Assembly (NCBI GenBank): GCA_946999785.1
Contig: CAMQEO010000044.1
Location: 1 to 9,359, forward strand
Source of the DNA: an uncultured Atopobium sp.
Lineage (GTDB): Bacteria; Actinomycetota; Coriobacteriia; Coriobacteriales; Atopobiaceae
Direction of reading: 5' to 3'
DNA length: 9,359 nt
Position numbers and translations under genes: made by a program. The notes beneath the pieces were generated by a model. That model ran no database searches. It was not told the origin of the DNA and was given only the letters and a program-made list of their open reading frames with translations. Each line of letters starts with the position of its first letter. The first letter of the stretch is position 1. Shown here piece by piece: positions 1-8,860 of the stretch.

Positions 1-1860
1 CGTTTTAGCAAGCTCGGTTTTTCCTACACCAGTAGGGCCGAGGAAGAAAAAACTCCCCAGTGGCTTATTGGGGTCTGCAAGCCCTGCACGACTTCTGCGC
101 ACTGCCGCTGCAACAGCTGATACAGCTTTGTCTTGTCCAATCACACGCTTATGCAGCACAGCCTCTAAACCGCGCAATTTAGACATTTCACCCTGCATCA
201 TCTTTGCAACAGGAATGCCTGTCCACGAAGAAACAACGGCTGCAATCTCCTCAGGCGTTACTTCTTCTTTAAGCAATCCGCCATTTTCCTGCTTGTCATG
301 CAAAGCGGCTTCGGCTTCTTGATAGCGTTTTTCAAGCTCGGGTATTGTTGCATAACGCAGCTCGGATGCGCGAGCCAAATCCGATGTCTGTGCGGCATAT
401 TCCATATCACGTTTTGCGTGTTCAATCTTTGATTTAAGATCTTGAACCTTATCAATTGCGTGTTTTTCGTTATACCATTTTGCACGTGCTGTTGTAAGAA
501 TTTCACGCGCATCTGCGATTTCTTTTTGAAGCGCACACAAACGCTCCTTAGAAGCATCGTCATCCTCTTTTTTAAGCGCCTGCTCCTCAATTTGCATGCG
601 AGTAAGTTCGCGTTGCTTTGCATCTATATCTGCCGGCATCGAATCAAGCTCCATGCGAAGCTGAGAAGCTGCCTCATCAACTAAATCTATTGCTTTATCA
701 GGTAAAAAGCGCTCACTAATATAGCGATTAGACAAATCTGCAGCACTTACCAGAGCAGCATCACAAATACGAACACGATGGTGTTGCTCATAAGCCTGTT
801 TAAGACCTCTTAAAATAGATACCGTATCCTCAACAGAAGGCTCTTTTACCAACACCGTTTGAAAACGGCGTGCCAAGGCTTGGTCTTTCTCGATATATTT
901 ACGGTACTCGTCCAGCGTTGTGGCTCCTATTGCATGAAGCGCGCCACGTGCAAGTGCAGGCTTTAAAATATTGCCTGCATCCATTGCACCATCTGTTGCC
1001 CCTGCTCCTACAATCGTATGAAGCTCATCGATAAACAAAATAATTCGGCCTTGAGATTTTTCTACTTCTTTAAGCACTGCTTTAAGACGATCTTCAAATT
1101 CGCCGCGATACTTAGCTCCAGCAACAAGCGCGCTCATATCAAGCTCGATAAGCTCTTTATCTTTGATGCTTGACGGAACATCACCTGCAACAATACGCTC
1201 GGCTAAGCCCTCTACAATTGCTGTTTTACCAACACCAGGCTCACCAATAAGTACGGGATTATTTTTAGTACGACGACTAAGCACCTGAATTGTCCTGCGA
1301 ATCTCTTCAACGCGTCCAATAACGGGATCAAGCTTGTGAGCACGAGCAAGTGCACAAACGTTTCTGCCGTATTGCTCAAGCGCCTGAAATTGAGGCTTGC
1401 TGTCAGCAGAAGTAACGCGATCATTTCCGCGTAATTCTTCGTAAACTTTTGCAATACGCTGTGCAGTAATGCCAAAGTCTTGCAAGATTTTTTGTGCATC
1501 ACCAGATGTAGACGCAAGTGCATAAAGAATATGCTCGGTTGTAACGTAATCATCGCTTAGTTTGTGAGCATATGCTTCAGCTTTATTTGCTACATCTATG
1601 AGCTGATTGCTTAGATTGGTTTGAACAGTTTGGCCCGTTATTGCTGGTAACTTAGCTAGGCTCTCTTTCACTGAGCGCTCAACAGCTTGGGCGTCACCAC
1701 CAATTTTCTCGATAATGGCAGATATATTTCTTTCACGCGATGAAAGAAGCGCATCCAAAACGTGCAGCGGCAACACCTGCGATGCATGTGCTGTTTGAGC
1801 TGCGGCGATTGCCTGTTGGAGCAACTCCTGAGCTGTAGTGGACCACATAGACAGCTGCAT
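1..1860 (-). CDS. clpB: ATP-dependent disaggregase ClpB (3' end outside window)
   Basis: Hsp100 disaggregase that threads aggregated proteins through a hexameric ring and passes them to DnaK/DnaJ/GrpE in the cytoplasm. The window holds the first 620 codons, read without interruption. Visible in order: Clp_N repeat domain (about 1-145); first AAA+ domain with Walker A GEPGVGKT (206-213) and Walker B ILFIDE (about 274-279); the charged coiled-coil middle domain (about 410-530), which separates ClpB from ClpA/ClpC; the VSSWTGIPV motif (about 544-552); and the second Walker A GPTGVGKT (608-615), where the window ends. The usual family length is about 860 residues, so roughly a quarter is missing only because of the window edge. 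The ATG at 1860 is chosen because AGAGGTGG lies just upstream; Met5 (1848) is a possible alternative. It has its own promoter with an operator copy shared with dnaK, so HspR control is inferred. Confidence 0.97.
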   Translation of the reverse strand, partial: MQLSMWSTTAQELLQQAIAAAQTAHASQVLPLHVLDALLSSRERNISAIIEKIGGDAQAVERSVKESLAKLPAITGQTVQTNLSNQLIDVANKAEAYAHKLSDDYVTTEHILYALASTSGDAQKILQDFGITAQRIAKVYEELRGNDRVTSADSKPQFQALEQYGRNVCALARAHKLDPVIGRVEEIRRTIQVLSRRTKNNPVLIGEPGVGKTAIVEGLAERIVAGDVPSSIKDKELIELDMSALVAGAKYRGEFEDRLKAVLKEVEKSQGRIILFIDELHTIVGAGATDGAMDAGNILKPALARGALHAIGATTLDEYRKYIEKDQALARRFQTVLVKEPSVEDTVSILRGLKQAYEQHHRVRICDAALVSAADLSNRYISERFLPDKAIDLVDEAASQLRMELDSMPADIDAKQRELTRMQIEEQALKKEDDDASKERLCALQKEIADAREILTTARAKWYNEKHAIDKVQDLKSKIEHAKRDMEYAAQTSDLARASELRYATIPELEKRYQEAEAALHDKQENGGLLKEEVTPEEIAAVVSSWTGIPVAKMMQGEMSKLRGLEAVLHKRVIGQDKAVSAVAAAVRRSRAGLADPNKPLGSFFFLGPTGVGKTELAKT

Positions 1861-1955
1861 ACATACCACCTCTTTCATAAATTTACGAGTATTTGTTATA
1901 TACAATTAAGCACGTGGCTCAATCTCCGTAAATAAGTATTACCCTTAAGTCTTAC

Positions 1956-2007
1956 TTTATACATTATCTAAGTGTATTCATATTAGATTTATAGGTCTAC
2001 ACATATC
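1956..2007 (-). promoter_or_regulatory. clpB heat-shock promoter and probable HspR operator
   Basis: An inverted repeat ATCTA-N13-TAGAT occupies 1966-1988, just upstream of a TATAAA -10 candidate (minus strand, 1956-1961). No good -35 hexamer is visible; at normal spacing it would fall inside the repeat, which fits repression. The whole stretch 1958-2007 is nearly identical to the dnaK promoter element at 6507-6557, including an upstream GATATGTG block. HspR as the binder is inferred from the linked hspR gene and from known HspR control of dnaK and clpB in Streptomyces. The predicted leader down to the clpB start is about 90 nt and shows no other clear structure. Confidence 0.7.
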
Positions 2008-2026
2008 CTCCAAGTAAGAAATTACG

Positions 2027-2071
2027 CAAAAAATAAAAGGAAAAGGCGTGTTCCACCTGCGAATAGAACAC
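2027..2071 (-). terminator. Rho-independent terminator of the dnaK-grpE-dnaJ-hspR operon
   Basis: On the minus-strand transcript, 45 nt after the hspR stop, GTGTTCTATT and GGTGGAACAC (2071-2048) can form a 10-bp stem, three pairs being G-U, around a CGCA tetraloop. A T-rich run including TTTTCCTTTTATTTTTT follows. Position and shape fit an intrinsic terminator separating the operon from the clpB promoter that begins about 20 bp downstream. The six outer pairs are all Watson-Crick. Read-through into clpB is possible, since the stem is only moderately strong. Confidence 0.7.
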
Positions 2072-2115
2072 AGTAAAGTCTAGCTTTAGCTTACGCGCAC
2101 ACCAAATGGTTTATA

Positions 2116-2541
2116 TCACGCGTCTTGAGTATCTCCAGATAAGAGACCGCGCATAATTGTTTCGGGATTATTGGAATCATAGCGAGCAAGGGCAGTTATA
2201 CGCTCGCGCATACGCAGCTCGTGGACTTCATCCTCAAGCTCGCGTATGCGTTTGCGCAATGCATCGATTTCCTCGTCACGAGCAACAGAGCGCTCACGCA
2301 TATCCATAATACGAACCACACCCGCAAGATTAATACCTTCATCGGTGAGTTTGCTGATAAGATTTAAACGCTCTATATCGTTAGCGGAATACAAACGCGT
2401 ATTTCCGCGCGAGCGACCAGGATTTACAAGACCTTTTTGTTCATAGACACGAAGTGTTTGCGGATGCATACCAGTAAGTTCGGCTGCAACACTGATCATG
2501 TATAACGGCTTATCTTTAGCGCTTTTTCCACGCGTCTCCAT
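2116..2541 (-). CDS. hspR: Heat-shock repressor HspR (MerR family)
   Basis: A 141-residue MerR-family DNA-binding protein, the expected autoregulatory repressor of the dnaK operon and clpB. The winged helix-turn-helix covers about residues 14-82, with the HspR-typical stretch HPQTLRVYEQKGL (26-38) followed by the RGNTRLYS wing (45-52). A charged dimerisation coiled coil (about 85-113) and a short tail follow. No metal- or ligand-binding cysteines are present, which fits HspR, whose activity in Streptomyces depends on DnaK as co-repressor. The start at 2541 is chosen because homology begins there and AGAAAGGA lies 11 nt upstream. An upstream extension to 2604 in the same frame is only a shadow of dnaJ. 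The gene overlaps the 3' end of dnaJ by 26 bp, which suggests translational coupling. Confidence 0.95.
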   Translation of the reverse strand: METRGKSAKDKPLYMISVAAELTGMHPQTLRVYEQKGLVNPGRSRGNTRLYSANDIERLNLISKLTDEGINLAGVVRIMDMRERSVARDEEIDALRKRIRELEDEVHELRMRERITALARYDSNNPETIMRGLLSGDTQDA

Positions 2542-3499
2542 GCTCACGCACGTCCTTTCTGTAGTCTTGCATATCATTATCACGCAAACGCTCAAAAGTT
2601 TCACGCTCTTTTGCAGAAAGATACGTAGGAATTTTTACACGCACACTAACAAAAAGCGAGCCACGTGCACCTTTTTTCTTAGGCACGCATGCACCTAAAT
2701 CTTTGAATCTAAATGTCTTGCCGTCTTGTGTACCTGCGGGAATTTTAAGACGAAGCTCGGCGCCATCAGGGGTTGGAATGTCTATATGAGCGCCTAATAT
2801 AGCTTCATATATACTAATAGGAAGCTCCATATGAACATCTGCGCCATCGCGATGGAAAAGCGGATCATCCGAAACAGAAGTGGTAATAACAAGATCTCCA
2901 CGTTCGCCGGTACCGATACCGTATTCTCCTCGACCACGATACCTCAGCTTGCCACCATTTTGAGCACCAGCAGGAACTTTTACCTCTAACGTTTGAGTTT
3001 CTTTAGTAGATGGAATCGTAAAGCGTACACGCTGTGTACAACCGTTATATGCCTGTTGCGCACTGAGCATAAGCGACAACGTTAGATCTCTACCCTTTGC
3101 GCTGCGATGAGTGTAACCTGGCGAGCCTGCTGCATTCCCAAAAATACTTGAAAAATCAAAATCTGAAAATGCACCATTACCATTACGAATGTTGGTAAAA
3201 ACATCATTCCAGTTGCCCATATTGGCTGTATACGTATAGGAAGAGCCACGCCCAGCAGAAGCGTAGGACCCAAAACCCGAACCGCCAATACCGCCAAATT
3301 GCAACATTTGATCATACTCACAACGCTTGTTTTTATCTGAAAGTGTTGTATAAGCCTCGCTGATCTCTTTAAATTTTTTTTCGTCACCGCCAGCATCGGG
3401 GTGATATTTTGCTGCTAATTTACGAAATGCCCGACGAATATCTTGATCGGTGGCGCTTTTTGGTACGCCTAAAATATCGTAATAACTTCTTTGCGCCAT
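2516..3499 (-). CDS. dnaJ: J-domain co-chaperone, class B (no zinc finger), DnaJ/CbpA-like
   Basis: A 327-residue Hsp40 that delivers substrates to DnaK and stimulates its ATPase. An N-terminal J domain (about 5-66) carries the essential HPD motif at 33-35. A Gly/Ser/Tyr-rich linker follows (about 68-125, including GGIGGSGFGSY), then two C-terminal beta domains: CTD I (about 133-215, with YNGCTQRVRF and VPAGAQNGGKLR) and CTD II (about 216-295, with DVHMELPISIYEAILG and IPAGTQDG). The four CxxCxGxG zinc-binding repeats of canonical DnaJ are absent; the chain runs from CTR directly into the beta sheet. By architecture it is CbpA/DnaJ2 type, but it sits in the canonical dnaJ place of the operon. 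The ATG at 3499 follows AAAGGAGG at 11 nt. It lies 44 bp after grpE and overlaps hspR. Confidence 0.95.
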   Translation of the reverse strand: MAQRSYYDILGVPKSATDQDIRRAFRKLAAKYHPDAGGDEKKFKEISEAYTTLSDKNKRCEYDQMLQFGGIGGSGFGSYASAGRGSSYTYTANMGNWNDVFTNIRNGNGAFSDFDFSSIFGNAAGSPGYTHRSAKGRDLTLSLMLSAQQAYNGCTQRVRFTIPSTKETQTLEVKVPAGAQNGGKLRYRGRGEYGIGTGERGDLVITTSVSDDPLFHRDGADVHMELPISIYEAILGAHIDIPTPDGAELRLKIPAGTQDGKTFRFKDLGACVPKKKGARGSLFVSVRVKIPTYLSAKERETFERLRDNDMQDYRKDVREHGDAWKKR

Positions 3500-3543
3500 T
3501 TTGACAAGCGCCTCCTTTCAACAATTCAGAGGTTGAGAGCATA

Positions 3544-4383
3544 CTATGCTTGTTCAGAAACGCCATCTGAACTGGTTACGTCATCTTTAGTGGCTGCAGG
3601 ACGAGCAGGACCGCCAAACGTTACGGTAACCATAGCGTTGCGGATTACTTTTCCGCCCATGCGATAGCCTTTTTGATATACGTCAGCAACTGTATCGGCA
3701 TATATATCTTTATTTTCTTGTCTGCCCACTGCTTGATGGACCAAAGGATCAAAGGCTTTACCTGCAGGGTCAATAACCTCAACGCCTTCTTTTGCCAAAA
3801 TTGCAAGCATTTTATCGTGAACTTGAGAAATGCCATCTAAAAACTGTGTAAAGTTATCATCCTTGTTATCCAAAGAAGCTGCATGATTAGCTGCGCGTTC
3901 CATGTCATCAATAACTGGTAAAAGACTCAGAACCAGTTTTTCGGCTGCACGTGCCTGCTCATCTAAACGCTCTTGAGCCGTACGTCTTCTGTAATTATCC
4001 CAATCTGCTTGCAGGCGCATAAATTTTTGATTTGCCGCCGCTGCCTCTTTGGACTTTGCGTCAAGTGTGTCTTGTAAATCTTCTAATTGCCCAGAAAGTT
4101 CGTCATGCTCTTTTTTAAGCTTGTCAAAGTCTGCTTTAATATCTTCACATGCGGCTTTTTCGCCTGCAGCAATAGCTGCGGCTACGGTAGCGTCGCAATC
4201 ATCGCTTACGTTTAAATTGTCTGCACTGTGCCCAGCAGCATCAGTTGAACTACAAGCTTGAGCAGATGATTTGTCATCAGACTTATGTGCAGACGGAATA
4301 TCATGGGGACCTTGAGGCATCTGTTGAGATGTGGTTGCTGCATCCTTATGAGAGAAATCCTGTTTTTCATCTTTAGGCATCAT
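3544..4383 (-). CDS. grpE: Nucleotide exchange factor GrpE
   Basis: A 279-residue GrpE, the ADP-release factor of DnaK, working as a dimer. Residues 1 to about 75 are low-complexity, rich in Ser, Ala, Asp and Gln, and probably disordered. A long helix (about 76-145) forms the dimer coiled coil and contains the conserved QADWDNYRRRT segment (125-135). The C-terminal beta domain shows the family signature FDPLVHQAV (211-219) and VYQKGYRMGGKVIRNAMV (235-252). The length is above the common ~200 because of the N-terminal tail and a short acidic C-terminal tail. Three cysteines (44, 63, 79) sit in the N-terminal part, which is unusual for GrpE but of unknown meaning. The first of two tandem ATGs (4383, 4380) is preferred because AAGGAGGT lies about 10 nt upstream. 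Confidence 0.97.
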   Translation of the reverse strand: MMPKDEKQDFSHKDAATTSQQMPQGPHDIPSAHKSDDKSSAQACSSTDAAGHSADNLNVSDDCDATVAAAIAAGEKAACEDIKADFDKLKKEHDELSGQLEDLQDTLDAKSKEAAAANQKFMRLQADWDNYRRRTAQERLDEQARAAEKLVLSLLPVIDDMERAANHAASLDNKDDNFTQFLDGISQVHDKMLAILAKEGVEVIDPAGKAFDPLVHQAVGRQENKDIYADTVADVYQKGYRMGGKVIRNAMVTVTFGGPARPAATKDDVTSSDGVSEQA

Positions 4384-4409
4384 AGACGTTCTACCTCCTT
4401 ATGGTATAG

Positions 4410-4438
4410 AGGGCAGTACAGAAATTGTGTACTGCCCT
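4410..4438 (-). promoter_or_regulatory. Strong intergenic hairpin between dnaK and grpE
   Basis: AGGGCAGTACA (4410-4420) and TGTACTGCCCT (4428-4438) form a perfect 11-bp stem with a 7-nt loop, in the 79-nt gap between the dnaK stop and the grpE start. On the transcript it begins 24 nt after the dnaK stop and ends 9 nt before the grpE ribosome binding site AAGGAGGT (4400-4393). No T-run follows, so it is not a classical terminator. A role in mRNA processing, 3'-end protection of dnaK mRNA, or partial attenuation is inferred. Confidence 0.75.
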
Positions 4439-4462
4439 GGCTACTAGCTATGCGTATAACGC

Positions 4463-6376
<1,914 letters not shown>

Positions 6377-6458
6377 AGCTGGTATCCTTTCATCATGACA
6401 TACACAAACACGCATACGCTTTGTATGGATATCGTGCATGTTTTACATTTCGTTAAAG

Positions 6459-6475
6459 GTGCGTTTCTCACGCAC
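6459..6475 (-). promoter_or_regulatory. Small hairpin in the dnaK 5' leader
   Basis: On the minus-strand transcript GTGCGT-GAGAA-ACGCAC forms a 6-bp stem with a 5-nt loop, inside the predicted ~120-nt dnaK leader and about 80 nt before the start codon. The bases just after it include CCTTT, which could pair with AAAGG of the ribosome binding site. Whether it affects translation is unknown. The structure is small and may be chance. Confidence 0.35.
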
Positions 6476-6504
6476 TATCAGAATTGTTCCCTCTATATAT
6501 GAAT

Positions 6505-6557
6505 ACTATACATAATCTAAGTGTATTCATACTAGATTTTTTATATCTCCACATATC
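6505..6557 (-). promoter_or_regulatory. dnaK operon promoter and probable HspR operator
   Basis: Contains the inverted repeat AATCTA-N13-TAGATT (6514-6538), 3 bp upstream of the -10 candidate TATAGT (minus strand, 6505-6510). No clear TTGACA-like -35 is visible; that position is covered by the repeat. The element from 6507 to 6557 matches the clpB promoter (1958-2007) almost base for base, with a one-base length difference and a shared upstream GATATGTG block. The classical HspR operator HAIR is CTTGAGT-N7-ACTCAAG. Here only a diverged form can be seen (CTAAGT and ACTAG arms on the plus strand), so assignment to HspR rests on context. Confidence 0.72.
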
Positions 6558-6659
6558 ATAGATATTATACGTTGCACCTTCATATATGAGCATAGCCGCA
6601 AGAGCGTGTCTTCTTGAATACGTTCTGTATTTGCACAGGTCACAATACAGTTGTAGTAC

Positions 6660-6698
6660 ACTTGATACAAGTTGCGCGCGTTAATGTGCGTGCGCGCA
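6660..6698 (+). promoter_or_regulatory. Palindrome and GC hairpin upstream of the phosphoesterase gene
   Basis: Two adjacent symmetric elements precede the phosphoesterase gene: ACTTG-ATA-CAAGT (6660-6672) and TGCGCGC-N12-GCGCGCA (6673-6679 with 6692-6698), the latter ending 26 bp before the start codon. The first could be an operator and the second a leader hairpin. I could not place convincing -35/-10 hexamers for this gene. Function unknown. Confidence 0.4.
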
Positions 6699-6724
6699 CT
6701 CATCAAATTTATGGAGATGATTTT

Positions 6725-7333
6725 ATGAAGCTCGTTATTGCATCGGATATTCATGGTGCCGCTCATTGGTGTCGCCGCTTCATTGATGAGCTTGACCAGC
6801 ATCAACCTGATCGCGTTATATTGTTAGGCGATTTACTGTATCACGGTCCGCGTAATAATCTTCCTGCTGATTATAATCATAAAGAAGTTATCGCTATGCT
6901 TAATTCAATTAAAGAAAAGCTTATTGTAGTGCGTGGCAACTGCGAAGCAGAAGTTGATCAATGGGTTTTAGAATTTCCTTGTTTAGCAGAATATAACATC
7001 TTATGGGATCAAACTCTCACCAGTGATATTGGAACCAAAATCCAACGCACAAACGAGCATGGTAAGCTCATACAAGGTCGTGCGCTCTTTTGTACACACG
7101 GACATAAATGGGGAGCAGGATTTCATAATTCTTGTGATCACATGCCAGCTCTTCCGCAGGGAAGTGCTTTGATATTTGGCCATACCCACAAAAAAATTAA
7201 CGAGGAAAGCACAGTATATCCAGGTATATGGTGTTTTAATCCAGGTAGCGTTGGCCTTCCTAAAGACGGCACTCATAGTTATGGTATCTATGAAGACGGA
7301 GTTTTTACACATCGAATTTGGGATAATGCATAA
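6725..7333 (+). CDS. YfcE/MJ0936-type metallophosphoesterase
   Basis: A 202-residue calcineurin-like phosphodiesterase of the YfcE group, a single-domain cytoplasmic enzyme with two metal ions. The full metal-ligand set is visible: SDIH with D8 and H10, GDLLYHGPRN with D36, GNCE with N72, THGH with H125, and GHTHK with H153/H155. The family NPGSVGLPKDG segment follows at 172-182. E. coli YfcE (about 184 residues) hydrolyses model phosphodiesters, but its natural substrate is not settled, so none is given here. The ATG at 6725 is chosen because homology starts with MKLVIASDIHG and GGAG lies 8 nt upstream; an in-frame extension to 6614 has no family match. It is divergent from dnaK (348 bp apart) and 80 bp ahead of the methyltransferase gene on the same strand, with no terminator between. 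Confidence 0.9.
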   Translation: MKLVIASDIHGAAHWCRRFIDELDQHQPDRVILLGDLLYHGPRNNLPADYNHKEVIAMLNSIKEKLIVVRGNCEAEVDQWVLEFPCLAEYNILWDQTLTSDIGTKIQRTNEHGKLIQGRALFCTHGHKWGAGFHNSCDHMPALPQGSALIFGHTHKKINEESTVYPGIWCFNPGSVGLPKDGTHSYGIYEDGVFTHRIWDNA

Positions 7334-7413
7334 CACTTAGTCCTGATGAATAAACAGTTGATTATGAAGGTCTGCCTAAAACACACGGTCACAAGCGTAT
7401 CCAAGGAGCGCAG

Positions 7414-8706
7414 ATGTTACAAAGTAGAACATATCCTATAGCCACTATTACCAAAAAGGCCACACGAGCGCTGAAAGATGGATTTAGCTGGGTCTATGCT
7501 GACGAGGTTATAAAAATTGAGACACGTGATAGTGGCGCGCGAACGGTTGAAAATGCTTCACTCGTAGATGTTTGCGAAGAAAATGGAACGTATAGAGGCA
7601 CAGCGTTTCTTTCTCAAAACAGCACCATTCGTCTACGTATGGTAAGCACAAACGCTAATGATCGTTTTGACGAAGCGTTCTGGAAACGTCGCATTTTATG
7701 GGCATGGCAATACCGCGTAAGCTGCATGAAAGAAAAAAGTCTCCCCCATACCGATGATACACACTGCTGCCGCGTTATTTTTTCAGAAGCAGACGGCATC
7801 CCTGGGCTTATTGTTGACAGATATGAAACTGTTTTGGTATGTCAAATTACCACAGTTGGTGTTGAGCGCATAAAGGACCTGCTTTATCGGCTTGTTGTTG
7901 AAGTTTTGCACGAGGCCGGCGAGGATATCCGTGCGCTGTATGAACGCTGCGATTCGCCTGTACGCACTAAAGAAGGTTTAGCGCTTTATAAAGGCTGGTA
8001 TACCAAATTGTCACCTGCGCTTAGTGCACCTACTTCATCGCAACTTATCATGCATGAAAATGGCATAGCTTTTTCTGTTGATGTAGAAAACAGTCAAAAA
8101 ACAGGGTTTTTCCTCGATCAAAAATACAATAGACGAGCAATCCGCAGCATATGCGCAGGTAAGCGTGTATTGGACTGCTTCTCACACGTTGGACCATTTG
8201 CCCTTAATGCAGCCGTTGGGGGAGCACAAACTGTTCGAGCGGTTGATATTAGCGAGCTTGCACTCAAACTGGCTCAGGAAAATGCTCGTCTTAACCATGT
8301 TGAGCATATCGTACACTGTAGCTGCGCAGATGTCTTGGACTATCTACGTAAATTGGCACAGGATAAAACCTTTGCACATGCCGAAGGCGGCCCTTTTGAT
8401 GTAATTATTCTTGATCCTCCTGCATTTACTAAAAGCAGGGATACCATTTCTTCGGCCATGCGAGGCTACAAAGAAATCAATTACCGTGCCATGAAACTTC
8501 TGCCACGTGGCGGATATCTAGCCACTTGTAGTTGTAGTCACTTTATGTCAACAAAACTTTTGCAAGACGTGCTTAAAAGCGCAGCACAACAAGCACAGGT
8601 TACGCTCAAACAAATTGAAGCTCGGCAACAGGCATGCGATCATCCTATTATATGGGGTATGCCCGAAACCCATTATTTGGATTTTTTCATCTTTCAAATT
8701 ATTTAG
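7414..8706 (+). CDS. RlmI-like class I SAM-dependent 23S rRNA (cytosine) methyltransferase
   Basis: A 430-residue protein of the YccW/RlmI family (COG1092 type), which in E. coli makes m5C1962 in 23S rRNA. An N-terminal PUA-like RNA-binding domain (about 1-75) leads into a central domain with FSEADGIPGLIVDRY (123-137) and SPVRTKEGL (181-189). The C-terminal Rossmann methyltransferase follows: KTGFFLDQKYNRR (229-241), SAM motif I VLDCFSHVGPFAL (252-264), motif II Asp278, motif IV DPPAF (334-338), and the catalytic-cysteine motif CSCS (372-375). The ending DHPIIWGMPETHYL also fits. It is about 35 residues longer than E. coli RlmI. The start at 7414 follows AAGGAG at 5 nt. The target base is inferred from family membership; another cytosine-5 site or an RlmK-like activity cannot be excluded. 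Confidence 0.88.
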   Translation: MLQSRTYPIATITKKATRALKDGFSWVYADEVIKIETRDSGARTVENASLVDVCEENGTYRGTAFLSQNSTIRLRMVSTNANDRFDEAFWKRRILWAWQYRVSCMKEKSLPHTDDTHCCRVIFSEADGIPGLIVDRYETVLVCQITTVGVERIKDLLYRLVVEVLHEAGEDIRALYERCDSPVRTKEGLALYKGWYTKLSPALSAPTSSQLIMHENGIAFSVDVENSQKTGFFLDQKYNRRAIRSICAGKRVLDCFSHVGPFALNAAVGGAQTVRAVDISELALKLAQENARLNHVEHIVHCSCADVLDYLRKLAQDKTFAHAEGGPFDVIILDPPAFTKSRDTISSAMRGYKEINYRAMKLLPRGGYLATCSCSHFMSTKLLQDVLKSAAQQAQVTLKQIEARQQACDHPIIWGMPETHYLDFFIFQII

Positions 8707-8770
8707 CGTGCCTAAACGGTTATATAACTATGCAGGTGGATTATATTCCAAGGTATTTCGTCTAAGTGCC

Positions 8771-8784
8771 GCGTTTGCAAACGC
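8771..8784. repeat. Perfect 14-bp palindrome
   Basis: GCGTTTGCAAACGC is perfectly self-complementary. It lies between the methyltransferase gene and the SOS-type promoter, 46 bp upstream of its -35. With no spacer it suits a dimeric DNA-binding protein better than an RNA hairpin, and no T-run follows, so it is not a terminator. The binder is unknown. The rest of 8707-8830 shows no gene. Confidence 0.5.
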
Positions 8785-8830
8785 ATAGCCTGTGGGTACA
8801 TTCGCACACATATATAACATGTAACGAGAC

Positions 8831-8859
8831 TTGCTTTTATCGTACATGCGTTCTATACT
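8831..8859 (+). promoter_or_regulatory. Sigma70-type promoter ahead of the Y-family polymerase
   Basis: TTGCTT (8831-8836), a 17-bp spacer, and TATACT (8854-8859), five of six matches to the -10 consensus. Transcription would start near 8866, inside the first LexA box, which fits repression by LexA. Confidence 0.65.
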
Positions 8860-8860
8860 A

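Noticed and set aside
1944..1949. CTTAAG palindrome near the clpB promoter
   Set aside because: Six bases only, downstream of the -10, and not repeated near dnaK.
1861..2115. Small gene between hspR and clpB
   Set aside because: No open frame with a start and ribosome binding site; the stretch is explained by the terminator, operator/promoter and leader.
2124..2130. CTTGAGT, an exact HAIR half-site
   Set aside because: It lies inside the hspR coding end, the paired ACTCAAG is missing, and it is not near a promoter.
6377..6439. A longer DnaK start giving 21 extra N-terminal residues
   Set aside because: The extra residues are Cys/Arg-rich with no resemblance to DnaK, and a good ribosome binding site sits just before 6376.
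6377..6724. Search for a CIRCE element (HrcA operator) ahead of dnaK
   Set aside because: No TTAGCACTC-N9-GAGTGCTAA or close form is visible; the operon encodes HspR rather than HrcA.
6614..6724. In-frame N-terminal extension of the phosphoesterase
   Set aside because: It has no family match, covers the palindromes, and the ATG at 6725 has a proper ribosome binding site and begins the conserved MKLVIASDIHG.
7334..7413. Possible terminator or promoter between the phosphoesterase and methyltransferase genes
   Set aside because: No stable stem with a T-run and no convincing -35/-10 pair could be seen in these 80 bp.
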